Source: JANQPX01 sp041398025 | GTDB lineage: Bacteria; Pseudomonadota; Alphaproteobacteria; Geminicoccales; Geminicoccaceae | Assembly: GCA_041398025.1 (NCBI GenBank) | Contig: JAWKVM010000009.1 | Span: forward strand, 162,258 to 226,257 | DNA length: 64,000 nucleotides | Reading direction: 5' to 3' | Shown here: one piece after another, positions 1-8,231 of the stretch | Layout: the number at the start of each line of letters is the position of its first letter | How positions within the stretch are numbered: position 1 is the stretch's first letter | Made by a program: the position numbers and the translations under genes | The notes under the pieces: generated by a model | Database searches by the model: none | Seen by the model: only the letters and a program-made list of their open reading frames with translations | Told to the model about the DNA's origin: nothing

Positions 1-52
1 GAACGATCGGTCCCAGCCGGGATGGTATGAGCCGCTCAGACCGCTGAGATGC

Positions 53-1840
53 TCAGACCGTGATCACGCCCTCGTCCGAGGCATAGAGCCTGGCGATCAG
101 CTCGGTATTGTTGGCGCGAAGGGCGCGTTGGTTGAGCGAGCCCTTCTCGGTGACCTCGCCCCGGTCGAAGCTCGGCGCGTCCGGCAGCACCACAGCACGA
201 CGCACGCGGCTGGCGGAACCGGTCGCGGCCCTGGCGGCCTCGGCGAGCTTTTCGGTGAGCGCTGCCTTCAGCGCGTCCGGCGCCATTGCCGCTCCCTTTT
301 CGGAAAGCAGCAGCAGCGCACCGAGCTCGGCTCGATCCTCGCCGACGATCACCGCATCCCGGATCAGCCCGACCAGCGCGTTCACCAGCGCCGTGCGCAG
401 CGCGCCGACCGCGACCCAGGTGCCGGTGCCGAGCTTGAAATTCTCGGCGAGCCGGCCATCGAAAAAAAAACCCCTGGTGAGATCGTCCGGATCGGCCGGC
501 CGGAGCGCGTCGCCCAGGCGATAGAAGCCCTCCTCGTCGAACACGTCAGCGGTCTTTTCGGGATCGCCGTGATAGCCGGGCGTGATCGACGGCCCCTTGA
601 GGCGCGCCTCCAGCTTGTCGCCTGACGGCACCAGCTTCAGGGTCAGCTCCCTGGACGGCACGCCGACATTGCCCGCTTTCGCCTCCGGCTCGGTCCAGGC
701 GAGCGCGAAGGGGGCCGTCTCGGTCGAGCCCAGCCCCGTGGCCAGCAGCACGTCGCGCCCGGTGACCTCGCGTCCGAGCGCCGAGAGCCGGTCCCAGGTG
801 TGCTGCGCCATGTTGGCGCCCGCATAGAAAAGCATGCCGAGCCGGCTGAAGAAGGTCTCGGCCAGGGCCCGGTCCTTTTCCAGCGCCTCGATCAGCAGGT
901 CGTAGCCGAGCGGCACGTTGAAATACCAGGTGCAGGCGACCTCGCGCAGGTTGCGAACGGTCTCGTCGATCTTCCCGGGCGCCGGGCGGCCATCGTCGAT
1001 ATAGTAGCTGCCGCCATTGGTCAGCGTCAGCGAGGACACCTTGTTGCCGGCGGCAGTGTGATTCCAGGGCGCCCAGTCCAGCACCACCGGCGGCTCCCAG
1101 CTGAGGAAGCGGTAGCAGTCCCGGGTCATCGCCGCCATAGCCGTGATCATGCGGTTGGTGTTGATCACCGCCTTGGGCGAGCCGGTCGAGCCCGAGGTGA
1201 AGAGATATTTCACCACCATCTCGGGCGCCAGCGTCTGCCGTGCGGCATCGGCCGGCGCCGGGTCGCCCGTCGTCAGCTCGTCGAAGCCGATCGCCCCGTC
1301 GATCACATTGTCGACATTGATCACCGCCCGTCCCGCCGCGGCAACGGCACGCAGCGCCCGCTCGAAGGCGGCGCCGTCATCCGCGAACAGGGCGCCCGGC
1401 TGGAGCAGGGCGGCGATGTCCCGGATCTTGCCGAGATCGTCCGAGACCAGCGAATAGGCTGGCGAAACCGGCGCATGCGGGATGCCGACATAGGTGCAGG
1501 CCATCGCCAAAAGCGCGTGCTCGACGCTGTTGCCCGAGAGGATCAGCAGCGGCCGGTCCGGCCCGAGACCGAGTGCCAGCAGGCGAGCACCGATCGCCCG
1601 CGCCGCCTGCCGCGCCTCGCCATAGCTGACGCACCGCCAGTCGCCGCCGCGATGGCGCCTGGCGATCCAGGTGCGCTCGGGCGCCTCCTCCGCCCAGCGG
1701 TCGAGATAGTCCGCGAGCAGCGGCGGATAGGGCTCCAGCAGCTCTTTCTGACGCATCAGGATGACGCCGTCGGCGCGCCGCTCGATGTCGAAAACGGGCG
1801 TCCAGAACCGGTCCGCTTCGGCGCAATCAGGCGACGTCAT
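53..1840 (-). CDS. fcs: Feruloyl-CoA synthase (AMP-forming)
   Basis: Adenylate-forming ligase of about 595 aa that should convert ferulate and related hydroxycinnamates to their CoA thioesters, the entry step of lignin-aromatic catabolism in the cytoplasm. The P-loop-like adenylation motif YLFTSGSTGSPKAV is visible, followed by a GSTETAPF-type motif. Length and overall pattern match alphaproteobacterial feruloyl-CoA synthases rather than shorter fatty-acyl ligases. I place the start at the ATG encoding MTSPDC because GAAGGG lies just upstream. An ATG 10 codons earlier lacks such a site. The gene lies 33 bp downstream of a MarR regulator on the same strand, as in hydroxycinnamate operons. The hydratase/lyase and vanillin dehydrogenase partners, if present, would lie left of the window. 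The exact aromatic substrate is inferred from family resemblance. Confidence 0.85.
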   Translation of the reverse strand: MTSPDCAEADRFWTPVFDIERRADGVILMRQKELLEPYPPLLADYLDRWAEEAPERTWIARRHRGGDWRCVSYGEARQAARAIGARLLALGLGPDRPLLILSGNSVEHALLAMACTYVGIPHAPVSPAYSLVSDDLGKIRDIAALLQPGALFADDGAAFERALRAVAAAGRAVINVDNVIDGAIGFDELTTGDPAPADAARQTLAPEMVVKYLFTSGSTGSPKAVINTNRMITAMAAMTRDCYRFLSWEPPVVLDWAPWNHTAAGNKVSSLTLTNGGSYYIDDGRPAPGKIDETVRNLREVACTWYFNVPLGYDLLIEALEKDRALAETFFSRLGMLFYAGANMAQHTWDRLSALGREVTGRDVLLATGLGSTETAPFALAWTEPEAKAGNVGVPSRELTLKLVPSGDKLEARLKGPSITPGYHGDPEKTADVFDEEGFYRLGDALRPADPDDLTRGFFFDGRLAENFKLGTGTWVAVGALRTALVNALVGLIRDAVIVGEDRAELGALLLLSEKGAAMAPDALKAALTEKLAEAARAATGSASRVRRAVVLPDAPSFDRGEVTEKGSLNQRALRANNTELIARLYASDEGVITV

Positions 1841-1873
1841 GGCCTGCCCTTCACACTGCTCCCACAGCACTGG

Positions 1874-2362
1874 TCACGGCTGCTCTTCCGCCGCCTCCCG
1901 AATCTTCAAGAGCAGATCGAGCAGCGTGTCCCTCTCCGCCTCGGTCAGCATGGCGAACAGCCTGGTTTCGTGCGCGCGGATGCCGGCGAGAAGCTTGGCG
2001 AACGTCGCCCTGCCCTCGCCCGTCGGCTGCAAGGCTTGCAGGCGCCGATCGTCCGGCACCGGCACGCGCCGGAGATAGCCGCTCTTTTCGAGCTCGTCGA
2101 CGATCGCCACGAGGCCTGAGCGTTCGATGCCCAGGGTCCGCGCGACGTCGCTCTGGGTGATGCCCGGCGCCTCGACCACCAGGGACAGGACGGAAAAGGC
2201 CCGCGGCGATAGCCCCTCGTCGCCCATGGTCTCGCGAAAATCGGCGCGCGCCAGCATGTAGACACGCTTCAGATTGTAGCCCAGCAGCCGGTCGAGCGCA
2301 GCATCCGGCATCAGGGTCGCGTCGCCGAAAGCGTCGGCTTTGCGGGCAAGGGCGTGCGCCAT
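1874..2362 (-). CDS. MarR family transcriptional regulator
   Basis: A 162-aa winged-helix regulator. The central part (about residues 50-110) shows the MarR layout: LSPRAFSVLSLV, then the recognition-helix region ITQSDVARTLGIERSGLVAIVDELE, then the wing VPVPDDRRLQ. The RBS GGGAGGTG precedes the ATG. It is codirectional with and just upstream of the feruloyl-CoA synthase gene. MarR proteins of the CouR/FerC type repress hydroxycinnamate genes and release DNA on binding the CoA thioester. That role is an inference from context here. A divergent DUF3237 gene starts 97 bp away, so the shared intergenic region probably carries its operator, although I could not pick out a convincing palindrome. 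Confidence 0.85.
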   Translation of the reverse strand: MAHALARKADAFGDATLMPDAALDRLLGYNLKRVYMLARADFRETMGDEGLSPRAFSVLSLVVEAPGITQSDVARTLGIERSGLVAIVDELEKSGYLRRVPVPDDRRLQALQPTGEGRATFAKLLAGIRAHETRLFAMLTEAERDTLLDLLLKIREAAEEQP

Positions 2363-2459
2363 GCGGTCACCTCCCGGTCAAGCGAACAGGCTTCGCCTGG
2401 CACTGGCTGCAGAGATCGTTCATTAAGTAAGCAGTTATCGGAATCAAGGGAGCCTGTCC

Positions 2460-2924
2460 ATGCTTCTGACGCCCCCCTCTCTCGACCATGTCTGCGATCT
2501 CGAGGTCGAGCTCGGGCCTGTCCGCGAGCTCGGCCAGGGCCGGGGCGCCGAGCGTCGCATCATCCCGATCCTCGGCGGCCGGGTGCACGGCCCGCGCCTC
2601 TCAGGCCGCGTGCTCGACATCGGTGCCGACTGGCAGTCCGTCTATGACGACGGCCTCGCCTTGCTCGACACGCGCTACGCCCTGGAAACCGATGACCACG
2701 CCATCATCGAGATCGTCAATGTCGGCTACCGTTTCGGCCCGGCCGAAGTGCTCGCCGCCCTGGCCCGCGGCGAGGACGTGCCTCCCGACGCCTATTCCAT
2801 GCGCACCCAGGCGCGCATGGAAACGGGCGATCCGCGCTATGCCTGGGTGAACCGCACCCTGTTCGTCGGATCAGGTGCGCGCCACGCCTCCGCCGTCACC
2901 GTCTCGCTCTTCGCCATCGGCTGA
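2460..2924 (+). CDS. DUF3237 domain-containing protein
   Basis: A 154-aa protein matching the DUF3237 family: it opens with LEVELGPVRELG, continues with a GGRVHGPRLSGRVLDIGADW core, and has NRTLFVGSGAR near the C terminus. Members are small beta-barrel proteins of unknown biochemical role, often next to aromatic or hydroxy-acid catabolism genes. No signal peptide is visible, so it is probably cytoplasmic. The ATG is preceded by AAGGGAG. It is transcribed divergently from the marR-fcs pair and may be controlled by the same regulator. I do not assign a function. Confidence 0.8.
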   Translation: MLLTPPSLDHVCDLEVELGPVRELGQGRGAERRIIPILGGRVHGPRLSGRVLDIGADWQSVYDDGLALLDTRYALETDDHAIIEIVNVGYRFGPAEVLAALARGEDVPPDAYSMRTQARMETGDPRYAWVNRTLFVGSGARHASAVTVSLFAIG

Positions 2925-2987
2925 GCGCGTCGTCGATCCCGAGATGGTTCACCCCGGCGTCCGACGTCGGCCCTTCGTGATCAGTCC

Positions 2988-3872
2988 TCAAACAGCCCGG
3001 TCTGCGTCGCCAAAGAATGCGGCGATTTCCGAGGCGGCGCGGTCCGGGTTTTCGTAATGCACGAAATGGCCGCAATCCTCGGCGATGTCGACCGAGACAT
3101 CCTCGAACGCCTCCGGCAGCACGTCCGCCCACTCGGCGCGCAGGATCGGATCGTGGCGCCCCCAGACCACGCGCGCCGGCACCTTGATCTTGTCGGGTCT
3201 GGGCGTCGTGCCGGCCATGACCGCCAGACGCGGCGCGTTCTGGCTGATGTAGAAGTTGAAGCCGCCCTGGAGATTGCCGGGACGCAGGAAATTGTCGACC
3301 CAGCGCTCCAGCACATGATCGAACGCGTCCTTCTTATGCGACCAGTGCTTCAGGAAATGTCCGATATGCGCCCGGCAGCTTTCGCGCGAGGCGCCGACGA
3401 TCTCGGCCGCATAGGGCATCTGGTGAAAGGTCTGATACCAGATCTCGTTGATGTGCGCCGGTTCCCGCCAGCGGGCACCCACGCCGTGGGTCGGACAGTT
3501 GAAGAACAGCAGCCGGTCGCAGCGCTCCGGATAGCGCCGTCCCAGGCTCTGCATGACGTAAGAACCGATGTCGTGGCCGACGAAACCCACGCGGTCCAGC
3601 GAAAGAGCGTCCATCAGCGCGACGATGTCGTCCGCAAGCACGTCGGCGCCGGCCTGGTCGGTCGGTCCGGGGCTCGGATTGTCGCTTTCGCCGAAGCCGC
3701 GAAAATCCGGCGCGATCAGCCGGAAGCGATCCTCGAGCCGTTCCATCACCGGCTTCCAGGTCGCCCAGAATTCGGGCCAGCCATGCAGCAGAACGAGCGG
3801 CATGCCCCCGCCAGCCTCGGCCACATGCAGGCGAATGCCGTCTGCCACGATATGCTGATGTCGAATCGGCAT
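2988..3872 (-). CDS. Alpha/beta hydrolase, epoxide hydrolase / haloacid dehalogenase-like type
   Basis: About 294 aa with the alpha/beta-hydrolase fold. The oxyanion motif LLHGWPEFWATW is near residues 28-40, and the nucleophile elbow is GHDIGSYV, so the nucleophile is Asp, not Ser. The acid (WGRHDPI) and the catalytic His (EDCGHFVHYE) lie toward the C terminus. The Asp nucleophile and HGWP motif place it with soluble epoxide hydrolases and fluoroacetate-dehalogenase-like enzymes, which act through an alkyl-enzyme ester. The substrate is unknown. The start is taken at the ATG encoding MPIRHQ because a purine-rich AAAGGGGCGGGG stretch lies upstream. An ATG 28 codons earlier gives an unrelated arginine-rich extension. 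A gene-free region of more than 900 bp lies upstream. Confidence 0.85.
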   Translation of the reverse strand: MPIRHQHIVADGIRLHVAEAGGGMPLVLLHGWPEFWATWKPVMERLEDRFRLIAPDFRGFGESDNPSPGPTDQAGADVLADDIVALMDALSLDRVGFVGHDIGSYVMQSLGRRYPERCDRLLFFNCPTHGVGARWREPAHINEIWYQTFHQMPYAAEIVGASRESCRAHIGHFLKHWSHKKDAFDHVLERWVDNFLRPGNLQGGFNFYISQNAPRLAVMAGTTPRPDKIKVPARVVWGRHDPILRAEWADVLPEAFEDVSVDIAEDCGHFVHYENPDRAASEIAAFFGDADRAV

Positions 3873-4155
3873 GTCTCGATATCCCCGCCCCTTTCTCGTC
3901 CCGTCGATCCCATTCTGCGCCAGGCGCTCTTCCTGCAAAAGACGGCCCGCGCTCATTCCGGTATTTTGCCATTCATGCGGTGGGCGGCACGGTCATAAGC
4001 GACGCTGCCCGGTGCATCATGCGTTCTCCATGGGCAGCGCCTTGATCACTAGAATTGCCCACGTGCAGAAAGCGCTCTTCCGTTCAAATCATACGATGCG
4101 ACAGCAGCCCTTCATATCGTCTTAACCTGCCTCTCCTATGCTTCCTCGCATCATT

Positions 4156-4237
4156 CTGGTCCATGCGACCCTGGGAGTCCGCGCCTCGCCCGAACCTTTT
4201 CTTCGGCTGCGCGGATTCCCAGGATCGCATGGACCAG
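4156..4237. repeat. Palindromic repeat family 1, copy 1
   Basis: Two 29-bp arms, 4156-4184 and 4209-4237, are reverse complements except at two positions, around a 24-base loop. The arm core contains GGTCCATGCGA and CTGGGAGTCCG. TTAA-containing motifs flank it: CTTAACC at 4121-4127 on the left, and GTTAAC (4268-4273) followed by CGTAAA (4278-4283) on the right. The same architecture recurs near 11.4, 13.7 and 61.5 kb. Short frames running through it are by-products of the palindrome. Confidence 0.85.
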
Positions 4238-4600
4238 GAAACCCGGTCCTTCTTATGGCATGCTGCCGTTAACAAAACGTAAAGCTGCCTGCATGCGGCA
4301 AGCGGCGGTTGGGCGTGATCCGGTGCAGCGGTGCATGCGCATGGTTTCGAGCAGCGGCTCCAGGATCTTGGTTTTGCATCGGACGCCCATACGCCGCAGA
4401 TCGCTCCTTATGGATCAATGCACCCGGACGCCTGCCACCAGGTTCGGACGTGCTGCAAACGCTGGTTTCCCGCACTCCGACTTCTCAAAGATGGCCAGTA
4501 TTCCGCGATACGGTTCTCAAAAACCGACGTCTCCGCCGGCGTCGTCATCTTCACGAGCAGGCACCCAGGTCTCGCCGATCGCACATCCCGCCCATCCCTC

Positions 4601-4647
4601 AAACCTGGCTGCATACCGTCGCCCCAGGCTACGATGATCCGAGTCAA
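4601..4647. repeat. One-arm remnant of palindromic repeat family 2
   Basis: This stretch aligns without gaps to 16457-16503, the right arm of the complete family-2 copy, at 38 of 47 positions by my count. The shared core is GCATACCGTCG, and both end in AGTCAA. No matching left arm can be recognised, so I read it as a degenerate or truncated copy. Confidence 0.6.
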
Positions 4648-4816
4648 AAGAAGGCCATGGTCCGGATTTCGCTGCTCTGGCGTTTGAGCGCGTTCGGGGA
4701 GGTGTGGTCGGGTCCTCGAAGGCGCTGTGGCCCATCAAGCGCGCGGCTGCGCTCTCCGCTGGATCATAGGCTCGGAGGCGAGATCGTGACGCCGGCGGAA
4801 AGCTCTGCTGCCGCGG

Positions 4817-6178
4817 TCAGCGCGTCCCGCCGCCCTGCTTGATCCAGCCGAAGAAATCCGGGCTGCCCATCTGTCCGCCCTTGAGAGCAAGCTGCAGCCC
4901 GTCGACCGCCGGGTCCTCGGCATGGGCGGTCAGGAGGGCGGCGCCTGGAATGGTCGGTGCAAGGGCAGTAAACGCGAACAGATCGAGCTTTTTCGACACG
5001 TGACCGGACGTGTCTCCGCCCGAAATCGCGGCGCGGCGAAGGCCCGTGCTCTTGAGCAGGCGCCGAAGCAGGCGCCCGAGCGCTTCGCCGATGCGCGCAT
5101 TGGCGACTTCCTCGGGGACACCCATGTTGCGCGCCGCGTCACGCATCACACCGATCATGGGATCGTCCGGGCCGCGCGCTGTCAGCACCATCGGATCACG
5201 GCCGGCGGCCAGGGCTGAACACGCCGCCTCGAACGCCGCCTGCTCCGCTGCCTCCTCGCCCGCGACGACGCGCGCGACGTCGAGCGTGATCACCTCGAAG
5301 CTGTTCGCCTCGGCCCAGTCGATCTGCAGCGCGGTCACCGGCGAGACCGAGCCCGAAACCACCAGCAGACGCTCGACCGGCCCGGCACCAGCGGTGGTTT
5401 CGATCGCCTCCAGCAGCCCCGCCTCGCGCCAATGGGCGACCAGCGCATAGTCCAGACCCTGCGATCCGACCGCGAAAATCCCCTCGCCGCGATGCTCCCA
5501 GATCAGCCGCCCGGCGCGCGCCAGATGTGCCTCGCTCAGGCTGTCCAGCGTGATCACCTCGGCGCCGTTTTCGATCTGTCGACGCAGCGCCGCGTCGGCG
5601 CCATCGCCTTCGAGCGCCTCGATGTCGATCAGCCCGATCGGCCGTTCGGTCTGGCGGGCGAGGTGCTTCGCGACATCCGACTCGTCCATCGGCGTCACCG
5701 GATGGCGCGCCATCACCGGATGCCGGTCGAGGCGGAACACACCGCCGGGCGCCGAGGCGAACAGATGGCCGAAGAGCTGGTAGCGGCGATTGGCGGGCGA
5801 TGCGATCAGACAGGGAATCCAGGGCGTCTCGAAACGCGCGGCCGCAATGTCGATCGCCTTGCCGATCGAGCCGACATGGGGTGCGGAATCGAGGGTCGAG
5901 CACACTTTGTAATGGGTGACCGGTGCCTGCCTCGCTTTCAGCCAGTCGAAGGCCGGCGGCAGGTGCTGCGCCATCCAGTCCGGCCCCTTGGAGCGCGCGA
6001 TGCTGGCGATGCCGATGCCGCGCATATCCGGAAAGCGGGCGAGCTGCGCCTCCGTCGGGATGTCGAGAAACAGCACCGAGGACACGCCTGCAAAGGCGAG
6101 CGCTTCCAGCACCGCGGCCGAGCCGGTGAAATCATCGCCATACCAGGCGACCAGCGGTTTTTTTTCCACAGCGTTCAC
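4817..6178 (-). CDS. Four-carbon acid sugar kinase family protein (DUF1537), possible 3-oxo-isoapionate kinase
   Basis: A 453-aa DUF1537-family kinase. The N-terminal domain opens with WYGDDFTGSAAVLEAL, the substrate-side motif of the family. The C-terminal domain carries AISGGDTSGHV and LKGGQMGSPDFF, the nucleotide-binding signature. The family phosphorylates four-carbon sugar acids and related compounds such as threonate, erythronate and 3-oxo-isoapionate. The start is GTG at 6178, sharing GTGA with the stop of the upstream RuBisCO-like gene, so the two are translationally coupled. In published apiose pathways a DUF1537 kinase (OiaK) works with RuBisCO-like proteins on 3-oxo-isoapionate. 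That pairing makes this the most economical reading, but other sugar acids remain possible. Confidence 0.8.
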   Translation of the reverse strand: MNAVEKKPLVAWYGDDFTGSAAVLEALAFAGVSSVLFLDIPTEAQLARFPDMRGIGIASIARSKGPDWMAQHLPPAFDWLKARQAPVTHYKVCSTLDSAPHVGSIGKAIDIAAARFETPWIPCLIASPANRRYQLFGHLFASAPGGVFRLDRHPVMARHPVTPMDESDVAKHLARQTERPIGLIDIEALEGDGADAALRRQIENGAEVITLDSLSEAHLARAGRLIWEHRGEGIFAVGSQGLDYALVAHWREAGLLEAIETTAGAGPVERLLVVSGSVSPVTALQIDWAEANSFEVITLDVARVVAGEEAAEQAAFEAACSALAAGRDPMVLTARGPDDPMIGVMRDAARNMGVPEEVANARIGEALGRLLRRLLKSTGLRRAAISGGDTSGHVSKKLDLFAFTALAPTIPGAALLTAHAEDPAVDGLQLALKGGQMGSPDFFGWIKQGGGTR

Positions 6179-7428
6179 GGCCGATAGCGCTCCAATGCCC
6201 CAGCGAGCGCTGGATGCGTCCTCGCGTAATCGTCGGCGGGAATGCCGGCGATCGCCGCATCCCAGGCATCGCGCAGGCTCTGCACGCCGGCGGCCGGGCC
6301 GTCCGGATGCGCCATGATGCCGCCGCCTGCCGTGTAGATCAGATCGGCCGAGCCCAGACGACGAAACGTTTCGGGCGGCTGCACGGCGGTCTGGCCGGAG
6401 GAAAAGACCGGCATGGCGATGCAGCTTTTCTGCGGAAACATTGGCGTCAGGAGCGAATGCGCGGAGGCGATCACGCTGTCGTCGCTCTCGGAAAACTTGT
6501 TGCCGAGTCCGTTCACATGCATGTGGTCCGCGCCCGCCAGACGCCAGATCTTGGACCAGGCGGCGTAGGACCAGCCGAGCTGCGGATGGCGCGAGAGATA
6601 GCCCCAGCCATTGCGGTGCGCGTGGATCGGCAGGGCCGTGTGGCGCGCGAGCGCGATCATGCCGGCGAGACCGACCGAGTTCAGGCTCGCCATCACGCAG
6701 GTCCCGCCGAGTTCGACCACCAGATCGTGGCGCCGCTTCATCGCGTCGATCTCGCCGGTGAGGTTGACGGCATACATCACCTTCTTGCCGGTCGCCTGGG
6801 CATGATCGTCGATCCCGCGCATCACGGCACGCAGCCGCGCCTCGAACGGGCAGGCGGGGCCGTTCGCCTGCAGCTCGTCATCCTTGACGAAGTCGATGCC
6901 CGCCCGGGCGAGCGTCGTCACCAGGTCGGCGGTCTCCTCGGGCCCGAGCCCGACGCTCGGCTTGACGATCGTGCCGATCAGCGGCCCGGTCTCCACGGCG
7001 GCGAGGCGCCGCGTCCCTTCGATACCGTATTTCGGGCCGGGATAGGCGTCGGCGAACGCCGCCGGCAGGCGGATATCGAGCAGGCGAAGGCCTGAAAACT
7101 GCTTGAGCTCGAACAGATTGCCGGCGACCGTGGCCATCAGGTTCGGCAGATCCGCGCCGATAGTGTCGAACGGCCAGGAAAGCGTGACCTCGGCGCGCGA
7201 AATCTCTCGCCCATCGGCGCGAACCGCGCCTGGCAGTGACGGCTCGCGGGTGGTCCCGACCACCTCCAGACGTTCCACCCTGGCGGCGGAGCGCGCCTTC
7301 AGCTCGTCGGTCTCGCCCGGAATCTCGACGAACGTCCCTGAGGACTGCTCGCCGGCCATGGCCTCCGAGGCTGCCGCCGGATCGAGCGGCGTCTCGATCA
7401 GATAGTCGGCTTCGATTCGCTCCATCAC
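6175..7428 (-). CDS. RuBisCO-like protein (form IV), probable sugar-acid-phosphate decarboxylase or transcarboxylase/hydrolase
   Basis: 417 aa with the RuBisCO large-chain fold. The strand carrying the first catalytic Lys reads GTIVKPSVGLG. The metal-site motif GIDFVKDDE retains the carbamylatable Lys plus Asp and Glu. The second Lys of the true RuBisCO KPK motif is Ser here, and the loop-6 Lys region reads MPVFSSGQTAV without a Lys, so it should not fix CO2. A HAHRNG motif follows. RuBisCO-like enzymes paired with DUF1537 kinases act on 3-oxo-isoapionate 4-phosphate as decarboxylase or transcarboxylase/hydrolase, and the adjacent, overlapping kinase gene supports such a job. Which of the two reactions applies cannot be told from sequence reading alone. 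Confidence 0.85.
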   Translation of the reverse strand: MMERIEADYLIETPLDPAAASEAMAGEQSSGTFVEIPGETDELKARSAARVERLEVVGTTREPSLPGAVRADGREISRAEVTLSWPFDTIGADLPNLMATVAGNLFELKQFSGLRLLDIRLPAAFADAYPGPKYGIEGTRRLAAVETGPLIGTIVKPSVGLGPEETADLVTTLARAGIDFVKDDELQANGPACPFEARLRAVMRGIDDHAQATGKKVMYAVNLTGEIDAMKRRHDLVVELGGTCVMASLNSVGLAGMIALARHTALPIHAHRNGWGYLSRHPQLGWSYAAWSKIWRLAGADHMHVNGLGNKFSESDDSVIASAHSLLTPMFPQKSCIAMPVFSSGQTAVQPPETFRRLGSADLIYTAGGGIMAHPDGPAAGVQSLRDAWDAAIAGIPADDYARTHPALAGALERYRP

Positions 7429-7579
7429 CCCCGCCTCCGCCCGTTTTTCTCGTTCTATCGAGATTCCGCCGATATCGACAGCCTATCAAACCACGCAGAT
7501 CCTGGCCTCGGCGACGCGACGACGTAAAGTAGACTGACGTGACGCCGCATCAGGGGAGCCGCAGCAGGGAGGCCACATC

Positions 7580-8179
7580 ATGCAGCTCTACATCAACACC
7601 ACATCGCCTTTCGTCCGCCCGGTCAGGATCGCCATCGCCGAGAAGGGGCTCGAGGGTCGGGTCAAGACCGAGATCGTCGATCCCTGGGGGGATCCGGAAG
7701 AGTTCCTGGCTGCCAACCCAGCCGGTCGCGTGCCGACGCTGGTCACCGACGACGGCACCGCGATCGCCGAGGCGAGCCTGATCCTTCGCTATCTCGACGT
7801 GATCGCGCCCGAGCCCGCTTTGGTGCCGGCCGACGACGTCGAACAGACCCTCGCCACCGCGGCGATCGCGATCGGCGCGACCGAGGCGGCGACCGCCATC
7901 ATCATCGGCCGGAAGTCGAGCGAGCGCTTCGACACGGACATGGTCGGCACCAGGCGCTTTCGCACGATGGCGAACGCCTTCCGCCGTCTGAATGCAGCGC
8001 CGCCGCGCGATTTCGCGGAGCGCGTCGACCTCGCCAACATCACCGCGATCACGGCGCTCGACTACATCCTGTTCCGCTACCCCGACCGCGACTGGCTGGC
8101 CGATCTGCCGCCCCTCAAAGCCTGGCACGAACGCCAGCAGGACCGCCCGTCCCTGCGCGCCACCTATCCCTATATCTGA
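7580..8179 (+). CDS. Glutathione S-transferase family protein
   Basis: A 199-aa protein with an N-terminal thioredoxin-like GST domain: MQLYINTTSPFVRPVRIA opens it, and NPAGRVPTLVTDDG with the cis-Pro and EASLILRYLD form the glutathione-binding segment. An alpha-helical C-terminal domain follows. A Ser or Thr near residues 7-9 is the likely thiol-activating residue. RBS GGGAGG lies upstream of the ATG. It is divergent from the RuBisCO-like gene, with a 151-bp intergenic region, and converges on a phosphotransferase gene. The substrate is unknown. Confidence 0.85.
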   Translation: MQLYINTTSPFVRPVRIAIAEKGLEGRVKTEIVDPWGDPEEFLAANPAGRVPTLVTDDGTAIAEASLILRYLDVIAPEPALVPADDVEQTLATAAIAIGATEAATAIIIGRKSSERFDTDMVGTRRFRTMANAFRRLNAAPPRDFAERVDLANITAITALDYILFRYPDRDWLADLPPLKAWHERQQDRPSLRATYPYI

Positions 8180-8203
8180 GCGATCTCGACCGAGAACGGT
8201 GCG

Positions 8204-8231
8204 GCGCGAAGCCGGAGCTTCGGCTCTGCGC
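8204..8231. terminator. Possible bidirectional hairpin between convergent genes
   Basis: AGCCG (8210-8214) and CGGCT (8221-8225) can pair around a 6-base loop, with a weaker GCGC/GCGC outer pairing. It lies in the 51-bp gap between the converging glutathione transferase and phosphotransferase genes. No U-tract follows on either strand, so a terminator role is only suggested by position. Confidence 0.3.

Larger units (their letters stand above)
3873..4816. other. Gene-free 0.94-kb interval with repeat remnants
   Basis: No open frame here has a convincing RBS, codon pattern or recognisable protein. The interval contains one copy of palindrome family 1 (near 4156-4237) and one arm of family 2 (4601-4647). 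The stretch from about 4060 to 4150 is richer in A+T than its neighbours. Both flanking genes point leftward, so the right part follows the kinase gene and the left part should carry the promoter of the alpha/beta hydrolase gene. The rest looks like decayed sequence. Confidence 0.6.

Noticed and set aside
2392..2412. A sigma-54 promoter (TGGCAC then TGC) before the DUF3237 gene
   Set aside because: The GG-to-GC spacing is 8, not 10 bases, and no activator gene is close.
4269..4842. Several overlapping frames of 68-177 codons on both strands between 4.2 and 4.8 kb
   Set aside because: They overlap one another in different frames, have no RBS, pass through repeat sequence and show no recognisable domain. 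They are by-products of GC-rich DNA and palindromes.
6175..7428. A true RuBisCO large subunit
   Set aside because: The second KPK lysine and the loop-6 lysine are absent, no small subunit or phosphoribulokinase is nearby, and it is coupled to a DUF1537 kinase.
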